From Streptomyces aquilus (lineage in GTDB: Bacteria; Actinomycetota; Actinomycetes; Streptomycetales; Streptomycetaceae): a DNA stretch of 64,000 nucleotides. This document shows, in pieces, positions 16,261-25,071 of the stretch. Made by a program: the position numbers and the translations under genes. Within the stretch, counting starts at the first letter, position 1. Each line of letters begins with the position of its first letter. Where the stretch lies: positions 3,968,001-4,032,000 of the forward strand of contig NZ_CP034463.1 in NCBI RefSeq assembly GCF_003955715.1. The letters are read 5' to 3'. The notes under the pieces are model-generated. The model searched no databases. It was given only the letters and a program-made list of their open reading frames with translations, and was not told the origin of the DNA.

Positions 16261-16338
16261 GTGACATCGCTCTACCCTCCCCTGCCCGCGATCCGTCCAC
16301 CGGCCCGTGACCGCCTCCCGGGAGGCGGACCGGATTGA
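16261..16338 (+). CDS. Possible 25-aa leader peptide
   Basis: GTG at 16261 follows AAGGA by 7 bp and opens a 25-codon Pro-rich frame that ends with TGA at 16336-16338, overlapping the TTG start of the wall-hydrolase gene. Such an arrangement would allow translational coupling. The short length and lack of homology information make it uncertain. The 250 bp before it hold no other gene I can support. Confidence 0.3.
   Translation: MTSLYPPLPAIRPPARDRLPGGGPD
16311..16328 (+). promoter_or_regulatory. Palindrome covering the ribosome binding site of the T4SS operon
   Basis: CCGCCTCCCGGGAGGCGG is a perfect 18-bp palindrome that contains the GGGAGG ribosome site of the gene starting at 16335. Folding of the mRNA here would hide that site, so translation of the first T4SS gene may depend on ribosomes reading the short upstream frame. 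Confidence 0.4.
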
Positions 16339-17465
16339 AGGGCATAGCCGCCGGCATCGGCGTCGTCGTGCTCTCCCCGCTCCTGCTCGCCGGCACCGCC
16401 ATGATGATGGCGTCCTCCAGCGAAGCCTCGACCACCTCCTCCTTCAGCGGATGCCTGACCGGCATCGACACCGCCGAGGTGACCAAGGAAGTCACCAAGC
16501 TCCTCGACGGCGCGTCCGCCAAGGACGTCCACATCCAGGGCCTGGACCTTCCGGCCGAGCAGATCCCCAACGCGCAGACCATCGTGGCCACTGGCGTCAG
16601 CCTTGACGTGCCCAAGAAGGGGCAGATCATCGCGATTGCCACCGCGATGCAGGAATCGCGGCTGCGCAACCTCAACTCCGGTGACCGGGACAGCCTCGGC
16701 TTGTTCCAGCAACGGCCCAGCCAGGGGTGGGGAACCGCGCAGCAGATCCGTGACCCGGTCTACGCCTCCGAGCGCTTCTACAAGGCACTGCTCAAGGTCG
16801 ACGGCTGGCAGCAGATGAAGGTCACCCAAGCCGCCCAGGCCGTCCAGAAGTCCGGCTACCCGGACGCGTACGCGCAGTGGGAGGACCTGGCCACCGCGCT
16901 GCAGAAGGCCATCGCCGCCACGTTCCCGAACGCCGACAAGGACGAGTCCGCCAAGGACACGACCAAGGACAAGGACACCAAGCCCAGTGCCGGAGGGTGC
17001 ACTCCCGACAAGGATGGCACGTCCTTCGGGCGGATCCCCGAGGGCAGCGTCCCGAAGGGATACAAGATCCCCAAGGACGCCGATCCGAAGGCCCGCACGG
17101 CCATCGAGTGGGCCATGAACCAGCTCGGCACGCTCTACCAGTGGGGCGGCTCGTGCACCAACGCCCACGGCCCCGACCCGATGGGCCGCTGCGACTGCAG
17201 CTCACTGATGCAGCAGGCGTACGCGCACGCCGACGTCCACCTCACCCGCACCACGTACACGCAGGTCAACGAGGGCAAGGCCGTCTCGGCAAAGAACCTC
17301 AAGCCCGGTGACCTGATCTTCAGCCGCGGCACCGCCGCCCGGCCCGAACACGTCGGCCTTTACATGGGCAAGGGCCTCGTCATCGAGGCGCCGCGCACAT
17401 CGAAACCGGTCCGGATCACGCCGATCAAGGACTGGGAAATTTTGGCCGTCCGCCGCGTCCTCTGA
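16335..17465 (+). CDS. T4SS cell-wall hydrolase: lysozyme-like domain plus NlpC/P60 peptidase
   Basis: The product is 376 aa, with a TTG start behind GGGAGG. A hydrophobic N-terminal segment (IAAGIGVVVLSPLLLAGTAMM) exports or anchors it. Residues about 95-190 look like a transglycosylase-type domain (AIATAMQESRLRNL, SLGLFQQRPSQGWG). After a Lys/Asp-rich linker, residues 255-376 are NlpC/P60: catalytic Cys near 287 (DCSSLMQQAY), His near 338 (PEHVGLYMG), and VIEAPR. Such two-domain enzymes open peptidoglycan for Gram-positive T4SS channels (VirB1/TcpG-like role). It is the first gene of the rightward secretion operon. Confidence 0.9.
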   Translation: MKGIAAGIGVVVLSPLLLAGTAMMMASSSEASTTSSFSGCLTGIDTAEVTKEVTKLLDGASAKDVHIQGLDLPAEQIPNAQTIVATGVSLDVPKKGQIIAIATAMQESRLRNLNSGDRDSLGLFQQRPSQGWGTAQQIRDPVYASERFYKALLKVDGWQQMKVTQAAQAVQKSGYPDAYAQWEDLATALQKAIAATFPNADKDESAKDTTKDKDTKPSAGGCTPDKDGTSFGRIPEGSVPKGYKIPKDADPKARTAIEWAMNQLGTLYQWGGSCTNAHGPDPMGRCDCSSLMQQAYAHADVHLTRTTYTQVNEGKAVSAKNLKPGDLIFSRGTAARPEHVGLYMGKGLVIEAPRTSKPVRITPIKDWEILAVRRVL

Positions 17466-17602
17466 CGCCGAGCGCCTCCCGAACACCTCCCGGGCCGCGC
17501 CCGCCGGGCCCCCTTCTCGCGCCGCGAGCGCCCCCTCCCCTCTCTCTTCCCTTTTCGCCGGCCCCTGCACGGCCCGCGCACGCAAGGAGCCCCGCCACAC
17601 CC

Positions 17603-17920
17603 ATGCCCATACCTCTCGCAGACCGCGCCGCAGTCCTCCTCGCCTACGACCCAGGCATCTCCCCCAAGGGCGGCGGTCTCCCCGGCCTGTCCGTGCTGAA
17701 GAACGTCGTCAACAGCATCAACATGTTCGGGATCATCGCCGTCGTCGGCGCCCTCGCCGTCTCGCTCGGCGTGTGGGCCTGGGGCCACCACACCGGTGGT
17801 CACCAGGCCGAGGCCAACGGCAAGAAGGGCGCGGTCGTCGCGGCCGGCGCCGCGCTCGGCCTCGGTGCCGCGAACGGAATCGTGGCGTTCTTCTCCGGCC
17901 TGGGATCGCAGGTCCACTGA
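17603..17920 (+). CDS. DUF6112-type small membrane protein, pilin-like (VirB2 position)
   Basis: The product is 105 aa. There are two hydrophobic helices: residues about 42-62 (FGIIAVVGALAVSLGVWAWG) and 75-97 (AVVAAGAALGLGAANGIVAFF), separated by a short polar HHTGGHQAEANGKK loop. Size and topology fit VirB2/pilin-like T4SS subunits and the DUF6112 family that accompanies SCO6880/SCO6881 clusters. The 137 bp before it contain no gene. Its TGA overlaps the next ATG by one base. Confidence 0.8.
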   Translation: MPIPLADRAAVLLAYDPGISPKGGGLPGLSVLKNVVNSINMFGIIAVVGALAVSLGVWAWGHHTGGHQAEANGKKGAVVAAGAALGLGAANGIVAFFSGLGSQVH

Positions 17921-18600
17921 TGCCAAATCGGCTCCCCTCCCTGTCCGGATACGGCGTGACCTGGTCCGCCAACAAGCGCGTCGCGATCGTCGCCCTGGTC
18001 ATCACCGCACTGCTTGCCCTCGCCGCGACCGCCGCCTGGTTCACCGGCCGCGGCAAGCACCACCCGAGCGCCAACACGCCTTCACAGAGCAGCAGTTCCT
18101 CACCCTCCGAGGCCGCGCCGAAGCCCGCGGCCGGGTCGGGGTCGGTTCCCACACCCCCGCAGATCGCCGAACCGGTCGCCTTCGCCAAGGCCGCAGCGGC
18201 GATGCTCTGGTCGTACGACACCCGTGACACCACCCGGGACCAGCAACTCGCGGGCATGCGCGCGTGGATGACCAAGGAGACCAAGTACACCGACTGGGCC
18301 TCCGTGTCCGGTCAGGTACCCGACCCGTTGCTGTGGTCGCGCATGGCCGACCAGGACCAGCACGCCAGTGCCACGGTCACCGAAGGCCACTACCCCGGCG
18401 CGTTCAAGCAGGCCCTCGCCGAGGACCCGTCCGCGATCACCGAGGCGTACATCTACGTCGTCACCGTCAATGGCAAGCAGCAGATCGAGTGGAAGAAGGG
18501 CGGCGGCGGAGCCGAGGACCGCGCCGTGACCCTCGCCGTGCAGTGCCGGCCCAACCACGACTGCACTCTCGCCGCCATCGCCCCCAGCGTCACGCAGTGA
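17920..18600 (+). CDS. Bitopic membrane protein, VirB8/TcpC-like position
   Basis: The product is 226 aa. Its ATG shares a base with the previous stop (TGATG). A short cytoplasmic N-terminus is followed by one transmembrane helix (AIVALVITALLALAATAAWF, residues 22-42), a Ser/Pro-rich linker, and an extracytoplasmic domain (FAKAAAAMLWSYDTRDTT, YIYVVTVNGKQQIEW). The C-terminal part has a Cys pair (QCRPNHDC). The layout matches VirB8/TcpC assembly factors, whose NTF2-like domain sits outside the membrane. The assignment rests on topology and position, not on a motif. Confidence 0.72.
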   Translation: MPNRLPSLSGYGVTWSANKRVAIVALVITALLALAATAAWFTGRGKHHPSANTPSQSSSSSPSEAAPKPAAGSGSVPTPPQIAEPVAFAKAAAAMLWSYDTRDTTRDQQLAGMRAWMTKETKYTDWASVSGQVPDPLLWSRMADQDQHASATVTEGHYPGAFKQALAEDPSAITEAYIYVVTVNGKQQIEWKKGGGGAEDRAVTLAVQCRPNHDCTLAAIAPSVTQ

Positions 18601-18635
18601 CCCACCCCACCGATAGATAAGGAGGCCACCTTCCC

Positions 18636-19982
18636 TTGGGTTTCTGCGACTTCCCCGTAGCGGACAAACTCTGCGCCGTCGGCGAGGCCGTCGACTTTGC
18701 CTCCGATCCCGGCAAGGCGATCGGCGACTGGATGGCCAAGAGCGCCGGTGAACTCGCCGCCGCCGCAGCCGATCTGGCCGCCAAGGCGGTCGACGCCACC
18801 ACCAAGGTCGACCTGAACGCCGGTTGGTTCCGCGACAACTACGAGATGCTGCTGCCGATCGGCCTGGTGATCCTGGTCGGGACGTTCTGTGCACAGCTCA
18901 TCCGGGCCGCCGTCAAACGCGACGGGCAGGCCCTCACCCAGGCGTTCACCGGCACCGCTTCGGGTGTGATCTTCGCGTTCGCCGCCATCGCCCTGACCAC
19001 CGTCGCCATCGAAGTGGTCGACGCTCTGTCCGCCGGCCTGTTCAAGGCATCACACCTGTCCATCGAGACGGCCGTACGCCGCATCGTGAAGGTCTCCCAG
19101 ATCCCCTCCTTGGCGGGCCTGGGCTGGCTGGTCGCCGTGTTCGCCGGGCTCGGTGCCGCCGTCGGCGCGCTCCTCTACTGGTGCGTGATGATGGTCCGCA
19201 AGGTCGGCATCCTCGTCATGGTGACCTTGGCGGTGTTCGCCGGGGCCGGCGGAGGCTGGGAGGTCGCCCGCCGCTGGCGGCGCGGCTGGATCGAGGCCAC
19301 CGCGACCCTGGTGGTCAGCAAACTGCTGATGACGATCATCTTCGTGCTCGGCATCGCAGCCATGGGCAAGACCGAGGCCAAGGACGGCCTGGGCGCGCTC
19401 GCCGATGTCATGGCAGGCATCGTGATCATGGTGCTGGTGCTGCTCTGCCCGTACGCCACCTTCAAGTTCGTCCACTGGGCGGCCGAGGGCACGGACGGAG
19501 AATCGATTCACCGAGCCGGTGGTGCTGGCGCCCAACTCGCTCGGCAGCACGCTGAGAAGGCCACGCGGAAGGCCACCGCCGCGGTCGCCACCGCCGGAAC
19601 GGGCGGCGCGGCAGCCGGAGCGGGCGCCGCCGGGCCCGAGGCCGCGGGCGGCGGATTCCCTGGCGACATCGCCGCCAACCCCACCGGAGGCGGCGGCCAG
19701 GAGAGCCAAAGCTCCCCGGGTTCCGGCGGCAACGGGATCAAGTCCGGTCTGGCGAAGGCCGTCCAGCCGCCCCCGACCAGCCCCAGGGACGACACCAGCG
19801 GTCAGGTAGGCGGCGCGCCCGGAGGCGGCGGTTCCGCATCCGCACCCAGCGGCGGCAGCGGCTTCATGTCGCAGCCCGGCGGCGGCACTTCCACGCCCCC
19901 GCCGCAGGGCGCCCCGCCGGCACCGAACTCGGCCGGCACCAGTGGGAGCGGCACACCGCCGCCCCCGCCCACCGGCCTGTAG
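18636..19982 (+). CDS. SCO6881-family polytopic membrane protein, VirB6/TrbL-like
   Basis: The product is 448 aa, with a TTG start behind AAGGAGG. It begins with a short amphipathic stretch (GFCDFPVADKLCAVGEAV) and has about six transmembrane helices between residues 70 and 285 (LLPIGLVILVGTFCAQLI, VIFAFAAIALTTVAIEVV, VGILVMVTLAVFAG, IVIMVLVLLCPYATFKFV). The last 150 residues are a long Gly/Pro/Ser-rich tail. This is the plan of VirB6/TrbL inner-membrane channel proteins and of the SCO6881 family. Unlike the cargo-like proteins it ends PPTGL without Arg residues. Confidence 0.85.
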   Translation: MGFCDFPVADKLCAVGEAVDFASDPGKAIGDWMAKSAGELAAAAADLAAKAVDATTKVDLNAGWFRDNYEMLLPIGLVILVGTFCAQLIRAAVKRDGQALTQAFTGTASGVIFAFAAIALTTVAIEVVDALSAGLFKASHLSIETAVRRIVKVSQIPSLAGLGWLVAVFAGLGAAVGALLYWCVMMVRKVGILVMVTLAVFAGAGGGWEVARRWRRGWIEATATLVVSKLLMTIIFVLGIAAMGKTEAKDGLGALADVMAGIVIMVLVLLCPYATFKFVHWAAEGTDGESIHRAGGAGAQLARQHAEKATRKATAAVATAGTGGAAAGAGAAGPEAAGGGFPGDIAANPTGGGGQESQSSPGSGGNGIKSGLAKAVQPPPTSPRDDTSGQVGGAPGGGGSASAPSGGSGFMSQPGGGTSTPPPQGAPPAPNSAGTSGSGTPPPPPTGL

Positions 19983-20069
19983 CTCCTGCCCGACTCCGGG
20001 GCGGCACGCGCCGCGCACTCCTTCGCCGTGCCGCCCCGGCCACCGCCCCGCGCACCCTCGGAACAGCCC

Positions 20070-21542
20070 TTGTCTGATCTCACCGTCACACCGCTCACCG
20101 TCAAATTCCCCCACCGCTCCCGGCGCGGCATCCTGCTCGGCCTGTCTCTGCCGCAACTCGTCCTGGTGTCCTGCGCGTTGGCGCTCCTGCTCGGCACGGT
20201 GGTGTCCACCGGGCTGCTCGGCGCCATCGCCCTGACGCCGCTGTGGGCCGTGGTCGCCGCCCTGGTCGCCATCCGCCGGCACGGCCGCTCGCTGATCGAC
20301 TGGGCGCCGATCGTCTTGCGCTTCGCGCATCGGCGCCGCACCGGACAGACGCTGTGGCTCGCCCGGCCCGTCACCCGCCCCCGCCAGGACGGCGTCCTGC
20401 ACCTGCCCGGCACCGCCGCCTCGCTGCGGGTGGTCACCCCCGGCGACTCCGCCAACGGCGCCGCCGCCATCCAGGACCCGCACCAGCAGACCCTGACCGC
20501 CGTCGCCCGCGTCTCCAGCCGGGCCTTCGCGCTGCTGGACCCCGCGACGCAGAACCACAACGTCGCCGGGTGGGGGCGGGCCCTGGCCGGCATCGCCCGC
20601 ACCGGACACGTCGCCACGGTGCAGGTCCTGGAGCGCACCGTCCCCGACAGCGGCGACACCCTCGCCCGCCACTGGACCCACCAGGGCCACCCCGAGACAC
20701 CAGTGGCCGGTCAGGTCTACAGCGAACTGGTCGCCTCCGCCGGACCGGCCGCCGCCCCGCACGAGGCATATCTGGCCATCTCCCTCGACCTGAAAGCGGC
20801 CAAGCGGCTCATCTCGCAGGCCGGCGGCGGACTTCCCGGCGCCTTCACGGTGATGGAGCAGACCACCAGCTCGATCGCGCAGGCCGCGCGCAGCGCCGGA
20901 CTGATGGTGACCGGCTGGCTCTCGGCGCGCGAGATCGCGGCCGTGATCCGCACCGCCTACGACCCCAAGGCGCTCTCCGCGCTGCAGCAGTGGTCGCAGT
21001 CCGGTCGGGCCGAGGCCGACCCGGCCGCCGCCGGGCCGGTCGTGCAGGTCGAGGAGTACGACCGGCTCGCCACCGACTCCGCCAGGCACGCCACCTACTG
21101 GGTCGAGGACTGGCCGCGCACCGAAACCTCGGCGGGCTTCCTGCACGGGCTGATGTTCACCGCCGGCGTCCGCCGCACCCTCTCCCTTATATACGTCCCC
21201 CAGGGGCTCGAGTCCGCGATGCGCGACGTGCAGCGCAAGAAGGCCGCGATCATCGCCGACGCCAACGAAAGGGCACGGCGCGGGCAGGTCGACTCCGAAG
21301 CCGACAGCGTCGAGTACGCGGACGTCAAGACCCGCGAGCGTCAGCTGATCGCCGGGCACGCCGACGTCGCTCTGACCGGCCTGCTCACCGTGTCCGCCGA
21401 GACCGACGCCCTCCTCGACGCCGCCTGCGCGCAGATCGAGACCGCCGCCGTCACCGCCCAAGTCGACCTGCGGCGCCTGAACTTCCAGCAGCCCGACGCG
21501 TTCACGCTCGGCGCCCTCCCCCTCGCCCGCACGGCCCTGTAA
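20070..21542 (+). CDS. SCO6880-family protein: PrgI-like membrane domain plus VirB4 N-domain-like region
   Basis: The product is 490 aa from TTG 20070, preceded by GGAACAGCCC; the same leader precedes the VirD4-like gene. Residues 25-95 form two transmembrane helices with the PrgI/TcpE-like surroundings (GILLGLSLPQLVLVSC, GRSLIDWAPIVLRFAHRRR). The rest is soluble and resembles the N-terminal domain of VirB4 (TLTAVARVSSRAFALLDP, HEAYLAISLDL, YWVEDWPRTETSAGFLHGL). It has no Walker motif. It probably pairs with the VirB4-like ATPase encoded at 22675. Confidence 0.82.
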   Translation: MSDLTVTPLTVKFPHRSRRGILLGLSLPQLVLVSCALALLLGTVVSTGLLGAIALTPLWAVVAALVAIRRHGRSLIDWAPIVLRFAHRRRTGQTLWLARPVTRPRQDGVLHLPGTAASLRVVTPGDSANGAAAIQDPHQQTLTAVARVSSRAFALLDPATQNHNVAGWGRALAGIARTGHVATVQVLERTVPDSGDTLARHWTHQGHPETPVAGQVYSELVASAGPAAAPHEAYLAISLDLKAAKRLISQAGGGLPGAFTVMEQTTSSIAQAARSAGLMVTGWLSAREIAAVIRTAYDPKALSALQQWSQSGRAEADPAAAGPVVQVEEYDRLATDSARHATYWVEDWPRTETSAGFLHGLMFTAGVRRTLSLIYVPQGLESAMRDVQRKKAAIIADANERARRGQVDSEADSVEYADVKTRERQLIAGHADVALTGLLTVSAETDALLDAACAQIETAAVTAQVDLRRLNFQQPDAFTLGALPLARTAL

Positions 21543-21597
21543 CCCCCCGGCCACCCGCCGACGTCCTGCCGCCGCGGCAGGAAGGAACCTTTCCCCT

Positions 21598-22062
21598 TTG
21601 ACCTCTGCCATTCCCGTCGGTGACGCGTACCCGTACCTGCGGGCCGCCAGCGCCGGCATCCGCCACCACGCGCGCACCCTCGTCCCTCGTGCTGAGCACC
21701 CGGCCTCGGCCACCGACCGCGCGCACCTCGACGTGCTGCACGCCCACCTGACCGCGCTGCACCAGCTGCTCGACCAGCTCGCCGAGACCACCCGGCCCCC
21801 GTATCCCGCCGCGGGCCGACAGCTCGCCACCGCCCACACCCGGCTGTGGCAGGCCACCGCCGCCGTCCACGACGCCTTCCACCTCCTTCCCGTGGCGGAC
21901 GAGACCGGCACCGAATGCCGCCCCGAGCGCCTCCCCGAGGGGCCGCCCGTCCTGACCATCTGCCAACGCCACCTCGCCGCCGGCCACGTCGTACGGCGCA
22001 AGACCACGCCGGCCGACCTCAACGCCCCGGCAGCCAGCCGCACCACTACCTGCGCCCAGTAA
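21598..22062 (+). CDS. Small His/Ala-rich hypothetical protein of the T4SS operon
   Basis: The product is 154 aa, with a TTG start behind GGAAGG. It is helical and His-rich (HLDVLHAHLTALHQLLDQLAE, LWQATAAVHDAFHLL), without membrane segments. The end (TICQRHLAAGHVVRRK) includes a Cys and basic residues but no terminal Arg cluster. It lies between two machinery genes, so it may be a cytoplasmic accessory factor. I do not recognise it. Confidence 0.68.
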   Translation: MTSAIPVGDAYPYLRAASAGIRHHARTLVPRAEHPASATDRAHLDVLHAHLTALHQLLDQLAETTRPPYPAAGRQLATAHTRLWQATAAVHDAFHLLPVADETGTECRPERLPEGPPVLTICQRHLAAGHVVRRKTTPADLNAPAASRTTTCAQ

Positions 22063-22085
22063 CCCCCACCACCGAAAGGCCCTGC

Positions 22086-22628
22086 ATGCGCAAGCTCAAG
22101 CGCTCCACCTCCACCGCCGTCATCGTCGCCACGCTCGCCGGCACCGCCGCCCTGGCCACCGCCGCGCCGGCCTCCGCTGCCAGCTATCACTGCACGACCA
22201 GCAGCTACACGGTCGACGACCCGTCGTACAACGGACCCGACTCCGACAACTGGGACCTCGACGTCACGCTCTGCGCCATGCGGTCCGGCGGCTACATCTA
22301 CACCAACGCCACCGTGTACTGGGACGGCCCGTACACGGCCAAGAACCGCAACACCTACACCTTCAACAACGCCAAGTTCCAGCTCCAGACCAAGAAGAGC
22401 ATCAGCGGCACGGACCCGGTCGTGAAGTCCGCCGCCTACAACGGACTTGAGTACGCGCTCGAACACAGCAGCAGCCACGGCAATGGCTCCTATTCGACCG
22501 GAACCCTGAAGCACAAGGCGGGATCCGGCAGCCGCTACCTCGCCGACGGCTACATCCAGCTGGACTGGTCCGGCGACGGCAAGAGCTACCTCAAGCCGAT
22601 TCTGTTCACCGCCTCACCGGTCGTCTAA
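22086..22628 (+). CDS. Sec-exported protein of unknown function
   Basis: The product is 180 aa, ATG behind GAAAGG. A clear signal peptide spans residues 1-31 (MRKLKRSTSTAVIVATLAG, cleavage after ASA). The mature part is rich in Tyr, Ser, Thr and Asn with many short strands (GGYIYTNATVYWDG, TYTFNNAKFQLQTKK, DGYIQLDWSGDGKSY) and one Cys near each end of the first third, suggesting a beta-rich secreted protein with a disulfide. Its place inside the T4SS operon suggests a surface or extracellular role. Confidence 0.8.
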   Translation: MRKLKRSTSTAVIVATLAGTAALATAAPASAASYHCTTSSYTVDDPSYNGPDSDNWDLDVTLCAMRSGGYIYTNATVYWDGPYTAKNRNTYTFNNAKFQLQTKKSISGTDPVVKSAAYNGLEYALEHSSSHGNGSYSTGTLKHKAGSGSRYLADGYIQLDWSGDGKSYLKPILFTASPVV

Positions 22629-22674
22629 TCCCGCCGCCGCGTCCAGACCGCCGTCACCTGAAAGCCGCCCCCTC

Positions 22675-24189
22675 ATGAGCCACCGGCCCGCGCGCCGAGC
22701 CCGCCGAGCCAGCGCCAGCCCTCTGTTCACCCCTCACGCCACCGACCGCGCCTCCCGCAAAGCCGCCCGCCGGCAACTCGCCGAGGCCGCCGCGAAGGCC
22801 CGCGTCGAAGCAGCCGCCCACACCAGCGGCATCGGTGTGGAGGAACAGGAGATGCCGCCACCCCTCTTCCCGCCCGCCGGGCGGCCCGGCCCCGCATCGT
22901 CTCGCAACAACAGGCTCAAGCTGCCCGCCCACCGCATGACCACCGCCACCGCGAGCGGGGCGTACCCGTTTCTCGCCGAAGGCGGCCTCGGCGCCGAGGG
23001 CATCTACATCGGCCGCGACGTCCACGCCGAAGCGAGCTTCTGTTTCGACCCGTTCGCGCTGTACGGCAAGGTCGAGGGCTTCACCAACCCCAACGTGCTG
23101 CTGGCCGGGGTGATCGGTCAGGGCAAGTCGGCGCTCGCCAAGAGCTTCGCGCTACGGTCGATCGCCTTCGGATACCGGGTCTACGTCCCCTGTGATCCCA
23201 AGGGTGAATGGACGCCTGTGGCACAGGCGTTGGGCGGCACGTCCATCGCGCTCGGGCCGGGTCTGCCGGGAAAGCTGAATCCTCTGGACGCGGCGCCGCG
23301 GCCCAACAGTGTCTCCGAGGCCGACTGGGCGGGCGAGATCCGCAAGCGCCGTCTGCTGCTGCTCGGCTCGCTGGCCCGTACCGTGCTCGGGCGGGACCTG
23401 CTGCCGATGGAGCACACTGGACTCGACGTCGCATTGGACGCCGTGGTCGCCCGCGCCGCCGCGAGCGGACGCACCCCGCTGCTCGGCGACATCGCCGCCA
23501 CCCTCAACAACCCCGACGAACTCGACCGGGTCGGCGGCGTCATGTCCGGCCGCCTGGGCGACGCCTCCCGCGACCTCGCCCACGCCATGCGCCGCCTCGT
23601 GCACGGCGACCTCGCCGGCATGTTCGACGCCCCCAGCACAGTGGCCTTCGACCCCAACTCGCCCATGCTGACCATCGACCTGTCATGCCTGGGCGGATCC
23701 GGCGACGACACCGCCCTCGTCCTCGCCATGACCTGCGCCTCCGCGTGGATGGAATCTGCGCTGTCCGACCCGAACGGCGGCCGGCGCTGGATCGTCTACG
23801 ACGAAGCCTGGCGCCTGATGCGCCACCCCGGCCTGCTCGCGAGGATGCAGTCCCAGTGGAAGCTGAGCCGCGGCCTGGGCATCGCCAACCTGATGGTGAT
23901 CCACCGGCTGTCCGACCTGCTCACCGCAGGAGATGCCGGATCCCGCGGTCGCGCCCTGGCCGAAGGTCTGCTCGCCGACTGCTCCACCCGCATCATCTAC
24001 CGCCAGGAGACCGACCAACTCCATGCGGCAGCAGCCCTGTTGGGGCTCACGTCGGTGGAAGCCGACGCGATCTCCCACCTCAACCGCGGCCGAGGGCTCT
24101 GGAAGGTCGCGGGGCGCAGCTTCATCGTGCAGCACCTCCTGCACCCCCACGAGCTGGCGCTCTTCGACACCGACGCCCGCATGCACTGA
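22675..24189 (+). CDS. VirB4/TraC-like conjugation ATPase (C-terminal ATPase part)
   Basis: The product is 504 aa. After a basic, Ala-rich N-terminus comes YIGRDVHAEASFCFDPFALY, then Walker A GVIGQGKS at 145-152, a MLTIDLSCLG strand and the Walker B-like RWIVYDEAWRLM, followed by QSQWKLSRGLGIANLMVIHR (sensor/arginine region). This is the HerA/VirB4 ATPase that energises T4SS assembly. It is shorter than canonical VirB4 (about 800 aa) because the N-terminal domain is missing. The SCO6880-type protein encoded just upstream may supply it. Confidence 0.9.
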   Translation: MSHRPARRARRASASPLFTPHATDRASRKAARRQLAEAAAKARVEAAAHTSGIGVEEQEMPPPLFPPAGRPGPASSRNNRLKLPAHRMTTATASGAYPFLAEGGLGAEGIYIGRDVHAEASFCFDPFALYGKVEGFTNPNVLLAGVIGQGKSALAKSFALRSIAFGYRVYVPCDPKGEWTPVAQALGGTSIALGPGLPGKLNPLDAAPRPNSVSEADWAGEIRKRRLLLLGSLARTVLGRDLLPMEHTGLDVALDAVVARAAASGRTPLLGDIAATLNNPDELDRVGGVMSGRLGDASRDLAHAMRRLVHGDLAGMFDAPSTVAFDPNSPMLTIDLSCLGGSGDDTALVLAMTCASAWMESALSDPNGGRRWIVYDEAWRLMRHPGLLARMQSQWKLSRGLGIANLMVIHRLSDLLTAGDAGSRGRALAEGLLADCSTRIIYRQETDQLHAAAALLGLTSVEADAISHLNRGRGLWKVAGRSFIVQHLLHPHELALFDTDARMH

Positions 24190-24253
24190 CCCCAAGATTT
24201 CCGACCGCACCGGCTGCCACCTGCGACTTTTCAGCCTTCACCACCGGGAACCC

Positions 24254-25021
24254 ATGCCCCCAGCCCGCAACGACCTGAACGCCTTCGCCACCAACCTGGC
24301 CTTCCGCTTGCCGGGTATCTGGAACAGCGAGTACCACCACCACTCCGCCTACAAAGACCAGTTCCCCCTCGCCGAACAGCTCTGGGACGTCGGTCATGTC
24401 GACTGGGTGGTCAGCGAGTTCGTCCTCGCCCACGACGCCGTCCTGCACGGCCCTGGCGGCAAGCGCCTCTTTGTCACCGACCGTCCGCTACACACGCACC
24501 AGTTCGTCGTCGCCCCGCTCGAGCCGGACGACGCCCACCTCAAGCCCCACCACTTCGTCGGCGTCACCGAGCCGAACGGCATCGCCGTCCCCAACGATCC
24601 GGTACGCGCCTCCACTCGAATCGCCCGCCGGCTCCTTCCCCGCTACGAGCATGCGCTGCAGACCGTCCGCCGAAACGCCGTCGAGCAGCCCGAGCCCCCG
24701 CACCGGCCGGCTCCGCCGCAGGTTGCCCAGGTGGTGACGCTGACCTGGTACGACGACGGGGCGCTCGGGGCGCCGTACGGCAGCGTGCCGGAGCAGGCGC
24801 GGATGGCGCTGTACGCGCACGGATTCCAGTACCACCCGCACCAGGCAGCCTTCCTGCTGCCCGCTGCGTACGGCGAGGACGGCCGCGCTCTGCGGATTCA
24901 GGCGGTCGCCCGCCGGCTCGCCGAGCAGGGCATCGGCGTGAACCTGCGCCACGCCGCACCGACCACGACCGCCGTGCTGCCGCCCTCGCGGCCCACGGCC
25001 GTCCGCAGCCATCACCGCTGA
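24254..25021 (+). CDS. Accessory protein, paralogue of the 41244 product
   Basis: The product is 255 aa. Residues 1-140 align by eye with the protein encoded at 41244: LPGIWNSEYH, QLWDVGHVDWVVSEFVLAH, GKRLFVTDRP, LEPDD, GVTEPNGIAVPNDPV, RLLPRYEHAL. The C-terminal half (MALYAHGFQYHPHQAAFLLP, AVARRLAEQGIGVNLRHA) is a copy of a 60-70 residue module that recurs in nine proteins of this window. It ends AVRSHHR. Function is unknown. It follows the VirB4 gene by 64 bp. Confidence 0.75.
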   Translation: MPPARNDLNAFATNLAFRLPGIWNSEYHHHSAYKDQFPLAEQLWDVGHVDWVVSEFVLAHDAVLHGPGGKRLFVTDRPLHTHQFVVAPLEPDDAHLKPHHFVGVTEPNGIAVPNDPVRASTRIARRLLPRYEHALQTVRRNAVEQPEPPHRPAPPQVAQVVTLTWYDDGALGAPYGSVPEQARMALYAHGFQYHPHQAAFLLPAAYGEDGRALRIQAVARRLAEQGIGVNLRHAAPTTTAVLPPSRPTAVRSHHR

Positions 25022-25071
25022 CTGCGCCTTCGCCCGGATGCCAGTCTGCGGCGGCGCCGGGGAGGTGCACC

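Noticed and set aside
19050..22514. Very long open frame on the minus strand opposite the T4SS genes (over 1100 codons)
   Set aside because: It is the antisense shadow of GC3-rich genes. Its product is Gly/Arg/Ala-rich and low-complexity, and the plus-strand genes carry recognisable membrane and ATPase motifs.
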